A stretch of DNA of 64,000 nt, taken from positions 186,001 through 250,000 of the forward strand of contig CAWHMT010000002.1 of the NCBI GenBank assembly GCA_963830455.1, given 5' to 3'. A program made the translations under genes and the position numbers. Each line of letters begins with the position of its first letter. Position 1 is the stretch's first letter. Source of the DNA: 20CM-2-65-7 sp963830455 (GTDB taxonomy: Bacteria > Gemmatimonadota > Gemmatimonadetes > Gemmatimonadales > GWC2-71-9). Of the stretch, positions 18,296 through 27,287 are shown piece after piece. The notes beneath the pieces are model-generated. The model did no database searches, was not told where the DNA came from, and was given only the letters and a program-made list of their open reading frames with translations.

Positions 18296-19603
18296 GTGAT
18301 CGGCGGCGGGCTCGCGGGGTGCGAGGCCGCCTGGGCCCTGGCCGAGCGCGGCGTCCGCGTGACTCTCCACGAGATGCGTCCGGTCCGCATGACGCCGGCG
18401 CATCAGACCGAGACCCTCGCCGAGCTGGTCTGCAGCAACACCTTCAAATCGGTCGAACCCTCGCACGCGCACGGGCTGCTCAAGGCCGAAATGCGCCTGC
18501 TCGGCAGCATCGTGCTCCCGGCTGCGGACGCGGCGCGCATTCCCGGCGGCAGCGCGCTCGCGGTCGACCGTGTGGTGTTCTCGCAAAAGGTGCAGACGCG
18601 GGTGACGAGTCATCCAAACATCACCCTGGTGCGCGGTGAAGTGACGGAGCTTCCGTCTCCCGCCATCATTGCCACAGGGCCGTTGACCTCGGACGCTCTC
18701 GCCACCGCAATCACTAACCGTCTAACCGTCCAATCGCTGGCGTTCTTCGATGCTATCGCCCCCATCGTCTCCGCCGACTCGCTGGACTATAGCCGCCTCT
18801 TCAAGGCCTCCCGCTACGGCAAGGGCGGCGGTGACGACTACTGGAATGCGCCCCTCACCCAGCGCGAGTACGAAGCGTTCGTCTCGGCCCTGATCACGGG
18901 CGAGCAGTACGTGCCGGGCCACGAGTTCGACAAGACGCCGTACTTCGAGGGCTGCCTGCCGGTCGAAGAGATGGCGCAGCGAGGGCCAGAGACGCTGCGC
19001 TTCGGTCCGATGAAACCGATCGGATTGATCGATCCGAAAACCGGGGGCGAGCCGTACGCGGTCGTGCAGCTGCGCCAGGAAGACCGCGCGGCGCAGATGT
19101 GGAACCTGGTGGGCTTCCAGACGCGTCTGAAAACCGGCGCCCAGCAGCGGATCTTCCGGACGATTCCGGGCCTCGAGCAGGCCGAGTTCCTGCGCTTCGG
19201 CAGCATTCATCGCAACAGCTACCTCAACGCGCCCGCGGTACTGACCCAACATCTATCCGCTAGAGACGAACCGCTGCTGTTATTCGCCGGGCAGCTCACA
19301 GGCGTCGAGGGTTACACCGAGTCGGCGGCCACGGGACTGATGGCGGGCATCAATCTCGCGCGCCTGCTTGCGGGCGACGAGCCGCTCCTTCCTCCGCCTA
19401 CGACGATGCTCGGCTCGTTGTACCGCTACCTGCGCGAGACTGACGCGAAGCGCTTCCAGCCGATGAACGCGAATTTCGGGCTGATGGAGCCACTCGAGAA
19501 CGCGCCGAGGGACAAGTTCAAGAAGAAGGAAGCGCTGGCGGAGCGAGCAATGAAGGCCATGGGGGATTTTGCTGATCAGCTCGGTGTTGAGATCAACGCA
19601 TGA
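18296..19603 (+). CDS. trmFO: Methylenetetrahydrofolate-tRNA-(uracil-5-)-methyltransferase TrmFO
   Basis: About 435 residues. Flavoprotein that methylates U54 of tRNA using methylenetetrahydrofolate. FAD-binding 'VIGGGLAGCEAAWALAERG' begins the protein, with 'LHEMRP', 'ELVCSNTFKS', 'YFEGCLPVEEMAQRG', 'GPMKPIGLIDPKTG', 'NLVGFQTRLK' and 'FAGQLTGVEGYTESAATGLMAGINLARL' following as in the family. Start choice is awkward: GTG 18296 gives a minimal N-terminus (MIGGGLAG), while the good GGAGGAAG at 18269-18276 is spaced for the non-canonical GTA/GTC at 18281-18284, which would add VVTAA and complete the first beta strand. GTG 18230 inside topA is another option. Confidence 0.93.
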   Translation: MIGGGLAGCEAAWALAERGVRVTLHEMRPVRMTPAHQTETLAELVCSNTFKSVEPSHAHGLLKAEMRLLGSIVLPAADAARIPGGSALAVDRVVFSQKVQTRVTSHPNITLVRGEVTELPSPAIIATGPLTSDALATAITNRLTVQSLAFFDAIAPIVSADSLDYSRLFKASRYGKGGGDDYWNAPLTQREYEAFVSALITGEQYVPGHEFDKTPYFEGCLPVEEMAQRGPETLRFGPMKPIGLIDPKTGGEPYAVVQLRQEDRAAQMWNLVGFQTRLKTGAQQRIFRTIPGLEQAEFLRFGSIHRNSYLNAPAVLTQHLSARDEPLLLFAGQLTGVEGYTESAATGLMAGINLARLLAGDEPLLPPPTTMLGSLYRYLRETDAKRFQPMNANFGLMEPLENAPRDKFKKKEALAERAMKAMGDFADQLGVEINA

Positions 19604-20502
19604 GTGAGATCACCGAGTTCGTCACGTTCCTCGAGAAAGAGCGCAACGACTCCCCGCATACGGTGAAGGCCTATCGGCGCGACCTCGAAGCGTTCGCCGC
19701 GTTTTGCCAGGACTACTACGGCGGCCCGTGGAGCTGGGCCGGGGTCGATCGGCTCGCCGTGCGCGGGTTTCTCGCCGCCGAGCAGCGCCGCGGCCTCGCC
19801 CGGCGCTCGGTGGCGCGCGCGCTGTCGGCGCTGCGCACGTTCTACCGGTTCCTGAACGCCACGCGCGGCCTGGAAGTGAACCCCGCGCGCGCCGCGCGCA
19901 CGCCCAGGCTCGAGAAGACGCTCCCGACCTGGCTCGACAAGGCGGAGATCGAGCTGCTGTTCGCCGACGCCGAGGCACGCGCCGCGGCGGGTGGGTTCCG
20001 CGACGTGCGCGATCTCGCGATGCTCGAGCTGTTCTACTCCACCGGGATGCGCCTCTCGGAGCTCGCGGGGCTCAATGACCCCGACGTCGATCTCGTCTCG
20101 GATCAGGTCAAGGCGCGCGGGAAAGGCAAGAAGGAGCGCATCGTCCCGGTCGGCTCGCACGCCACCTCCGCGCTGCGGAAGTACCTGGAGATCCGCGACC
20201 GCATCGCCACGGCGCGGGGCGGGAACCGGCCGATGTTTGTGAATATGCGCGGCACGAGGATTTCGCCCCGCGGGGTCCAACTCGCGATGAAACGGCTGTT
20301 CGACACGCTCGCGCGCGGGCCGGAGCTGCACGTGCACACGTTGCGTCATTCGTTCGCCACGCACCTGCTGGATGCGGGCGCCGATCTCAGATCTGTGCAG
20401 GAATTACTGGGGCATGCGTCGTTAGGAACCACGCAAGTGTATACTCATACGTCTGTGGAACGACTCAAAAAGGTCTATCAGCAAGCGCATCCTCGGGCGT
20501 AA
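19600..20502 (+). CDS. xerC: Tyrosine recombinase XerC
   Basis: 300 residues, the normal length for Xer recombinases that resolve chromosome dimers at dif. SAM-like N-terminal core-binding domain ('EFVTFLEKERNDSPHTVKAYRRDLEAF'). The catalytic set is complete: Arg in 'STGMRLSELAGL', Lys in 'GKGKKERIVPV', His and Arg in 'HTLRHSFATHLL', His in 'LLGHASLGTTQVY', and Tyr in the last 'VYTHTS'. Start lies in the ATGA overlap with trmFO. Housekeeping context argues against a mobile-element integrase. Confidence 0.93.
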   Translation: MSEITEFVTFLEKERNDSPHTVKAYRRDLEAFAAFCQDYYGGPWSWAGVDRLAVRGFLAAEQRRGLARRSVARALSALRTFYRFLNATRGLEVNPARAARTPRLEKTLPTWLDKAEIELLFADAEARAAAGGFRDVRDLAMLELFYSTGMRLSELAGLNDPDVDLVSDQVKARGKGKKERIVPVGSHATSALRKYLEIRDRIATARGGNRPMFVNMRGTRISPRGVQLAMKRLFDTLARGPELHVHTLRHSFATHLLDAGADLRSVQELLGHASLGTTQVYTHTSVERLKKVYQQAHPRA

Positions 20503-20506
20503 CGAC

Positions 20507-20541
20507 CCGATAGCCGATAGCCGATAGCCGATAGCCGATAG
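20507..20541 (+). repeat. Five tandem CCGATAG heptamers
   Basis: Five perfect head-to-tail copies of the 7-mer CCGATAG fill almost the whole 50-nt gap between xerC and hslV and end 11 nt before the hslV start. The GGAG ribosome-binding site follows directly at 20543. Copy number could vary by slippage without touching a reading frame. Confidence 0.95.
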
Positions 20542-20552
20542 CGGAGATTCCA

Positions 20553-21086
20553 TTGAAGCGAATTCATAGCACCACAATTCTCTGCGTTCGCAAGAACGGC
20601 AAAGTCGCGATCGGCGGCGACGGCCAGGTGACGGTCGGCGAGACCGTGATGAAGGCCAATGCCAACAAGGTGCGAACCTTGCGCGGCGGAAAGATTCTCG
20701 CCGGCTTCGCGGGCGCCGCGGCCGACGCGTTTACGCTGTTCGAGAAGTTCGAGGAGAAGCTCGAGCGCTATCCGACCAACCTGCCGCGGGCCGCGGTCGA
20801 GCTTGCCAAGGACTGGCGTTCCGATCGCGTGCTGCGCCGGCTCGAGGCGCTGCTCGTCGTGGCGGACAAGGAGCACGGCTTCGTGATCAGCGGCTCGGGT
20901 GAGCTGATCGAGCCGGATGACGGCGTGCTCGCGATCGGCTCGGGCGGCACGTTCGCGCTCGCCGCCGCGCGCGCGCTGCTGAAGGAATCGAAACTCGATC
21001 CGGCGGAGATCGTCCGGAAAGCATTGGAGATCGCGGCCGACATCTGCGTCTACACCAACTCCAACATCACGGTACTTGAGTTATAG
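20553..21086 (+). CDS. hslV: ATP-dependent protease subunit HslV (ClpQ)
   Basis: 177 residues. Threonine peptidase of the HslUV protease. The TTG start at 20553 has GGAG at 6-nt spacing. The chain begins MKRIHS-TTILCVRKNGKVAIGGDGQVT; the mature enzyme should begin at the TT pair after a six-residue propeptide, giving the catalytic N-terminal Thr. 'GGDGQVTVGETVMK' and 'GSGGTFALAAARALL' are family signatures. hslU follows two bases later. Confidence 0.95.
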   Translation: MKRIHSTTILCVRKNGKVAIGGDGQVTVGETVMKANANKVRTLRGGKILAGFAGAAADAFTLFEKFEEKLERYPTNLPRAAVELAKDWRSDRVLRRLEALLVVADKEHGFVISGSGELIEPDDGVLAIGSGGTFALAAARALLKESKLDPAEIVRKALEIAADICVYTNSNITVLEL

Positions 21087-21088
21087 AC

Positions 21089-22592
<1,504 letters not shown>

Positions 22593-22621
<29 letters not shown>

Positions 22622-23009
22622 GCTCGCGCCACTCCTCATCGGGTTCGCCGGCGCGTGCTCCGGCGACGTGTTTCAACCGATAGATGGCGCGGAGCCGTTC
22701 GATCCGCCGGCTCCCTATGACGTGCTGTGGACCGAGGTCGAGGGCTGTTCGGGGTTGACCGGCACCATGGCGCGCGTGGACTGGTACATCGTCCCCGGCA
22801 CGACGACGTTCGATTGTGAGTACGGCGCGTGCCGCGGGCTCTGGATAGCCCCGCACAAGATCTACCTGAGCGATGTCGCCGCGCACGACTTCTTTGGCGA
22901 CGACTTCTTCACCGTCCGGCATGAAATCCTGCACGATCTCGTCGGCCATGCCGGACATCCACCCGTCTTCGAGCAATGCGGGTTGCTGCGGCCGGACGCT
23001 CCGGGGTAG
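22593..23009 (+). CDS. Small lipoprotein with HExxH motif
   Basis: 138 residues, overlapping the end of hslU by 29 nt. Signal peptide 'CRLAPLLIGFAGAC' with a lipobox-like end and Cys22 as the likely lipidated residue. The middle is a compact beta-rich part with four Cys (Cys52, Cys75, Cys80 and a later Cys at 'EQCGLLR'). The C-terminal third has 'VRHEILHDLVGHAGHP': His110-Glu111-x-x-His114, plus His119 and His122, a zincin-like metal site. It is far shorter than normal HExxH peptidases, so it may be a minimal metallopeptidase or a metal-binding relic. I do not recognise the family. Confidence 0.65.
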
Positions 23010-23131
23010 TCCAGCCTCCGGCTACGGTCGGAGCCTTGTCCTCGCCCCGGCCCCCGGGTAAAATCCGTCACACTGACCTGTCATTTTGACCGACCTGCTT
23101 CCGCCGGGCCGGTGGGCGCGCCCAGGAGTCG

Positions 23132-23157
23132 GACATATCCATAATCGTGGATATGTC
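23132..23157 (+). promoter_or_regulatory. Palindromic operator in front of argF
   Basis: GACATATCCA (23132-23141), TAATCG, TGGATATGTC (23148-23157): arms are perfect reverse complements. It ends 26 nt before the argF start codon. An almost identical site (one arm mismatch) stands at 61967-61992 before the isopropylmalate-synthase-like gene. It is A/T-rich in GC-rich surroundings. Probably the binding site of a dimeric regulator of amino-acid genes; the protein is not encoded next to it. Confidence 0.8.
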
Positions 23158-23183
23158 GGGGCAGGGAGACCGGGGGGGGACGT

Positions 23184-24083
23184 TTGACTAAGCGCGACTT
23201 CCTGCAAATCACCGATTTCAGCCGCAAAGAGGTCGAGCAGCTATTCGATCTGTCCAAGCGGATGAAGGCCCGGGGCTACCGGGAGACCCCCCTCGCCGGG
23301 AAGACGCTGGCCATGATCTTCGCCAAGTCCTCCACCCGCACGCGGGTCTCCTTCGAAGTCGGCGCCTACCAACTCGGCGGCCAGGCCCTGTTCCTGTCCA
23401 GCAAGGACATCCAGATCGGGCGCGGCGAGCCGATCCCTGACACCGCCCGCGTGCTGTCGCGCTACGTGGACGGCATCATGATCCGTACCTACGACCACGC
23501 CGAAGTCGAGGAGCTGGCCCGGTTCGCCACGATCCCGGTGATCAACGGGCTCACCGACCTCACCCACCCCTGCCAGGTCCTCGCCGACCTCTTCACCGTC
23601 AAAGAGCACCTCGGCGGCTGGGAAGGGAAGCGCATCGCGTGGGTCGGCGACGGCAACAACATGGCCAACGCCTGGCTCGAGGCGGCGACGGTGCTCGGCT
23701 TCGAGCTGCGCCTCGCGTGCCCCGAAGGGTTCGAGCCGAACATGTCCAAGTACGAAGCCGCCAAGAAAAACGGCTGCGTCATGGTCACCGAGGTGCCCGA
23801 GGAAGCGGTGGAAGGCGCGCAGGTGATCAATACCGACGTGTGGGCGTCGATGGGACAGGAGGGCGAGGCGGAAGCGCGCCGCAACGCCTTCAAGGGCTAC
23901 ACGGTCGACTCGGAGCTGATGAAGTTGGCGGATCCGAAGGCGATCTTCCTGCACTGCCTGCCCGCCCATCGCGGGGAAGAAGTGACTGCTGATGTGATTG
24001 ACGGTCCTCAGTCTCGTGTCTGGGATGAAGCCGAGAACCGGCTGCATGTCCAGAAGGCCCTTCTCGCGACTCTCATGTCATGA
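23184..24083 (+). CDS. argF: Ornithine carbamoyltransferase
   Basis: 299 residues from TTG 23184 (purine-rich CAGGGAGAC upstream). Transfers carbamoyl from carbamoyl phosphate to ornithine to give citrulline in arginine synthesis. Carbamoyl-phosphate site 'SSTRTRVSFEVGAYQLGG', ornithine-type 'HPCQVLADLFTVKEH', 'VGDGNNMANAWLEAA' and the active-site 'HCLPAHRGEEVTADV' are all there. HCLPAHRG and DGNN argue for ornithine rather than aspartate carbamoyltransferase; the N-acetyl- or succinyl-ornithine variant cannot be fully excluded. A palindromic operator lies upstream, and the stop overlaps the gcvT start (ATGA). Confidence 0.93.
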   Translation: MTKRDFLQITDFSRKEVEQLFDLSKRMKARGYRETPLAGKTLAMIFAKSSTRTRVSFEVGAYQLGGQALFLSSKDIQIGRGEPIPDTARVLSRYVDGIMIRTYDHAEVEELARFATIPVINGLTDLTHPCQVLADLFTVKEHLGGWEGKRIAWVGDGNNMANAWLEAATVLGFELRLACPEGFEPNMSKYEAAKKNGCVMVTEVPEEAVEGAQVINTDVWASMGQEGEAEARRNAFKGYTVDSELMKLADPKAIFLHCLPAHRGEEVTADVIDGPQSRVWDEAENRLHVQKALLATLMS

Positions 24084-25171
24084 AACAGACACCACTCCAC
24101 GCAGTGCACGTGAGCCTCGGCGCCAAGATGGTGCCCTACGCCGGCTTCGAGATGCCCGTCACGTACCCCTCGGGGATCAATTCCGAGCACCGCGCCGTGC
24201 GCGAGGACGTCGGCGTGTTCGACGTCTCGCACATGGGCGAGTTCGAAATCACGGGCTCCGACCGCAACGCCTTCGTGCAGCGGGTCACCTGCAACGATGT
24301 CGGGGCGCTCAAACCGGGCCAGGCACAATACTCCGGCATTCTCACCAAGGACGGCACGTTCGTCGACGACTGCCTGGTCTATCGGTTCGAAGACAAGCTG
24401 ATGATGGTGGTGAACGCGTCGAACATTCAGAAGGACTGGGACCACATCCTCGCGCAGAAGGCCGGCGCCAACGTGCGCCTGCGCGACATCTCGGACGAGA
24501 CCGCGCTGCTCGCGGTGCAGGGACCCAAGGCCGAGGCGCTCGTCGGGCAGCTCACGAGCCTCGGCGTCGCGATGATTCCGTACTATCACTTTGCGCAGGG
24601 CAAAGTCGCGGGCGTGCAGTGCTTCGTGTCGCGCACCGGCTACACCGGCGAGGATGGCTTCGAGCTGTATTGCCGCTCGGGCGACGCCGAGACGCTGTGG
24701 CACGCCTTCGTCGGCGCGGGGCGCGCGGAGCCGGTGGGACTCGGCGCGCGCGACACGCTGCGGCTCGAGGCGGGGCTGCCGCTGTACGGCAACGACATCG
24801 ACGATACGACCACCCCGTACGAAGCTGGCCTCAACTTCATCGTGAAGCTCGACAAGGGCGCGCCGTTCACGGGGCTCGACGTGCTCAAGAAGCAGAAGCT
24901 CGAGGGTGTGAAGCGCAAACTGGTTGGGTTCAAGGTCACCGAGCCCAAGGCCGTCGCGCGCCACGGCTTCGCCGTGTTTCTCGACGGGACGCAGGTGGAC
25001 ATTGTGCGCAGCGGCACGCTCACGCCCACCGTCAACGCGGCGATCGGGACCACCTATCTGCCCAAGGACAGCGCAAAGCCCGGAGTGAAGATCGAGATCG
25101 ACATCCGGGGCAAGAAGGTTGGGGCGGAAGTGGTGAAGATGCCGTTCGTCCCACACCGAACCAAAAAGTGA
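24080..25171 (+). CDS. gcvT: Aminomethyltransferase (glycine cleavage system T protein)
   Basis: 363 residues. Releases ammonia from the aminomethyl-lipoyl H protein and passes the one-carbon unit to tetrahydrofolate. 'TPLHAVHVSLGAKMVPYAGFEMPVTYPSGI', 'GVFDVSHMGEFEI', 'CLVYRFEDKLMMVVNASNIQKDWDH', 'SRTGYTGEDGFELYC' and 'LGARDTLRLEAGLPLYGND' are family landmarks. Coupled to argF by ATGA. The other glycine cleavage genes (gcvH, gcvP) are not in this window. Confidence 0.95.
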   Translation: MKQTPLHAVHVSLGAKMVPYAGFEMPVTYPSGINSEHRAVREDVGVFDVSHMGEFEITGSDRNAFVQRVTCNDVGALKPGQAQYSGILTKDGTFVDDCLVYRFEDKLMMVVNASNIQKDWDHILAQKAGANVRLRDISDETALLAVQGPKAEALVGQLTSLGVAMIPYYHFAQGKVAGVQCFVSRTGYTGEDGFELYCRSGDAETLWHAFVGAGRAEPVGLGARDTLRLEAGLPLYGNDIDDTTTPYEAGLNFIVKLDKGAPFTGLDVLKKQKLEGVKRKLVGFKVTEPKAVARHGFAVFLDGTQVDIVRSGTLTPTVNAAIGTTYLPKDSAKPGVKIEIDIRGKKVGAEVVKMPFVPHRTKK

Positions 25172-25173
25172 AA

Positions 25174-25217
25174 ACGGCGGCGGAAAAAGCGGCGGCGCAG
25201 GGCGGCGCAGGGCGGCA
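25174..25217 (+). repeat. GC-rich GGCGGCGCA-type repeat between gcvT and the MogA-like gene
   Basis: Repeated GGCGGCGCAGGGCGGC words. The 17-mer AGGGCGGCGCAGGGCGG at 25199-25215 is identical to 55974-55990 at the end of the DinB gene. If translation of the next gene began at GTG 25168 instead of ATG 25219, the repeat would encode an Ala/Gly-rich N-terminal tail (KTAAEKAAAQGGAGRQ). Confidence 0.8.
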
Positions 25218-25218
25218 A

Positions 25219-25701
25219 ATGCGGATCGGGGTGCTCACCATCTCCGATTTGGGCGTCGTGGGGCAACGAGCGGATAGCTCGGGTGACGCCATCGTTGACT
25301 GGGCGGCGGAGCACGGCTACGAAGTCGTGGTGCGCAGCGTCGTCGCCGACGAAACCGATCGCATCGCGGGCAAGCTCGCGCGCTGGGCGGACTCGAACGA
25401 GGTCGACGTCGTCTTGACGACGGGCGGCACCGGTCTGACGGTGCGCGACGTGACCCCTGAGGCCACCGCCGCCGTACTCGAGCGTGAAGCCGAAGGGATT
25501 GCCGAGGCCATTCGCGCGGCGTCTGGTCCGGGATTCCCCCGCGCGTGGCTGTCACGTGGCAGGGCCGGGACACGTGGCAAGACGTTGATCGTCAATCTTC
25601 CGGGCTCTACCAACGGCGTGAAGGAAGGGCTCGCAGTACTGGCTCAGTTCCTCGATCACGCGGTGGAACTCTTGAGTGGGGCGAACACCGCGCATGGCTG
25701 A
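25219..25701 (+). CDS. MogA/MoaB-type molybdopterin biosynthesis protein
   Basis: 160 residues from ATG 25219; GTG 25168 (GTGA overlap with gcvT) is an alternative that would add 17 residues coded by a GC repeat. 'RIGVLTISDLGVVGQRADSSGDAIVDW', 'VDVVLTTGGTGLTVRDVTPEATAAVLEREAEGI' and 'LIVNLPGSTNGVKEGLAVL' are the MoCF-binding signatures (TTGGTG and LPGS). Adenylates molybdopterin before molybdate insertion, or acts as the related MoaB. No other cofactor genes are near. Confidence 0.88.
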   Translation: MRIGVLTISDLGVVGQRADSSGDAIVDWAAEHGYEVVVRSVVADETDRIAGKLARWADSNEVDVVLTTGGTGLTVRDVTPEATAAVLEREAEGIAEAIRAASGPGFPRAWLSRGRAGTRGKTLIVNLPGSTNGVKEGLAVLAQFLDHAVELLSGANTAHG

Positions 25702-27235
25702 CCGCGTCTTGATCACCACCGACGATCTCGAGCACGCCGTACGCGTCAATGCCGCGCTGGAGCAAGCGGGCTTTGACACCGCCATGGTGTCGTCACTCGA
25801 CGATGTCCAGCAATCGGTGCGCAGCGGCCAGCCGGAGGCCATCGTGCTCACCGGCGGCCTCCACGAATCGACGGCCCAGCGGCTCCTCGCCGCGGCGCGC
25901 GACCACGCCGTCTCCACGCTCGGCCTGGTCGAGCCCACCGACGACGATCCCGACCAGATCGGGCGCGAGCTCGGACTCACGGCGTGGCTGGTGAAGCCGG
26001 TCGATCCGGCCGAAGTCACGGCCACGGTCCGCCGCCTGATCGAGCGCCGGCGCCTGCAGCAGCGCACCGGGATCCTGGGCGAATCGGCCGCGATCCAGGA
26101 AGTGCTGGTCAAGATCGAGCAGATGGCGCCCGTCACCTCGACGGTGCTGATCGAGGGCGAGTCGGGCACCGGGAAAGAGCTGGTCGCGCGCGCCATTCAC
26201 GATCTCTCGCCGCGCCACGGCAAACCGTTCATCGCCGTGAACTGCGCCGCGCTCACCGAGACGCTGCTTGAGAGCGAGCTGTTCGGCCACGAGAAGGGAT
26301 CGTTCACGGGCGCCACCGAGCGGCGGCTGGGCCGCTTCGAGCTGGCCAACGGCGGCACGATCTTCCTCGACGAAGTGGGCGAGATGGCAGCCGCGACGCA
26401 GGTCAAGCTGCTGCGCGTTCTGGAAGAGAAGAGCTTCTTCCGCGTGGGCGGGACGCAGCCGATCCACGTGGACGTGCGCGTCATCGCGGCCACCAATAAG
26501 TCCCTCAAGGAAACCGTGGCCCTCGGCGCGTTCCGCGACGACCTGTACTACCGGTTGAACGTGCTCTCCATCTACCTCCCGCCGCTGCGCGAGCGGCGCA
26601 GCGACATCCCGATGCTGGTGCGCACGATTACCGCCGAGTTTGCCCGGACGCACGATCGCCCCTTCAAGGGCATCACGCCGGAGGCGATGCAGATCCTCGT
26701 GGACGCCGATTGGCCCGGCAACGTGCGCCAGCTCCGCAACCTGATCGAGTCGATGGTGGTGCTCGCGCCCGAAGGCCAAATCCGGGCCAGCGACATCCCG
26801 CCCGAGATCCGGGAGCGGACGCGGACGTTGCCTGTCCGGATCTCGACGCCTGGGCGGCAGGAGTTGGGAGCTGGGAGTCAGGAGTTGGAATTCATATTCC
26901 GGACCCTGGTCGAGCTGAAAATGCAGCTGGGAGAATTGCGCCAACGGATCGAAGGCAGACCTGCAGAGCGGGTTGAGGTAATTGAGGTCGGTGGAGGTTC
27001 GGGAACTGTAACACAAACGCGACACCTCGAGGCGAGCGTCGATCCCCTGGCGCCCAGCTCCGAGCTCCCAACTCCTGTCATTTACAAGCCCGGCATGACC
27101 ATGTCCGAGGTCGAACGCGCGGCCATCGATGCGGCTCTGCGCGAGACCCACGGCAACCGGCGCAAGGCCGCGGAGACGCTGGGAATCGGTGAACGCACCC
27201 TCTATCGCAAACTCAAAGAATACGCGATAGATTAG
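25694..27235 (+). CDS. Sigma54-dependent activator with degenerate receiver domain
   Basis: 513 residues from ATG 25694. The receiver-like domain (about 1-120) keeps the N-terminal Asp pair ('ITTDDL', residues 10-11) and the C-terminal Lys ('LVKPVDP'), but the phospho-acceptor position is Thr53 ('EAIVLTGGLHES'), so classical phosphorylation is unlikely. The AAA+ domain follows: Walker A 'GESGTGKELVARAIH', GAFTGA variant 'GSFTGA', Walker B 'GGTIFLDEVGEM', and 'RLNVLSIYLPPLRERRSDIPML'. After a ~70-residue linker coded partly by an inverted repeat comes a Fis-type HTH ('AIDAALRETHGNRRKAAETLGIGERTLYRKLKEY'). Activates an RpoN promoter not located here. Directly upstream of the hydrogenase-like/GGDEF gene. 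Confidence 0.93.
   Translation: MADRVLITTDDLEHAVRVNAALEQAGFDTAMVSSLDDVQQSVRSGQPEAIVLTGGLHESTAQRLLAAARDHAVSTLGLVEPTDDDPDQIGRELGLTAWLVKPVDPAEVTATVRRLIERRRLQQRTGILGESAAIQEVLVKIEQMAPVTSTVLIEGESGTGKELVARAIHDLSPRHGKPFIAVNCAALTETLLESELFGHEKGSFTGATERRLGRFELANGGTIFLDEVGEMAAATQVKLLRVLEEKSFFRVGGTQPIHVDVRVIAATNKSLKETVALGAFRDDLYYRLNVLSIYLPPLRERRSDIPMLVRTITAEFARTHDRPFKGITPEAMQILVDADWPGNVRQLRNLIESMVVLAPEGQIRASDIPPEIRERTRTLPVRISTPGRQELGAGSQELEFIFRTLVELKMQLGELRQRIEGRPAERVEVIEVGGGSGTVTQTRHLEASVDPLAPSSELPTPVIYKPGMTMSEVERAAIDAALRETHGNRRKAAETLGIGERTLYRKLKEYAID
26858..27077 (+). repeat. 20-bp inverted repeat pair inside the sigma54 activator gene
   Basis: Left arm 26858-26877 (CAGGAGTTGGGAGCTGGGAG) and the reverse complement of 27058-27077 agree at 19 of 20 positions. 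The left arm also sits in a small tandem of GGAGTTGG/GGGAGCTG/GGAGTCA words (to about 26888). The arms bracket about 180 nt that encode the linker between AAA+ and Fis HTH (residues ~389-461) without breaking the frame. Confidence 0.8.
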
Positions 27236-27287
27236 CCCCGCCCTGTTCCACCCGATCCAGAGTCTCTAGCGCCCTGCCGGAGAGTTC

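Noticed and set aside
19600..20502. Integrase of a mobile element
   Set aside because: Length, motifs and the trmFO-hslV setting are those of housekeeping XerC; no att sites or phage genes nearby.
23184..24083. Aspartate carbamoyltransferase
   Set aside because: STRTR, HPCQ, DGNN and HCLPAHRG are ornithine-type motifs.
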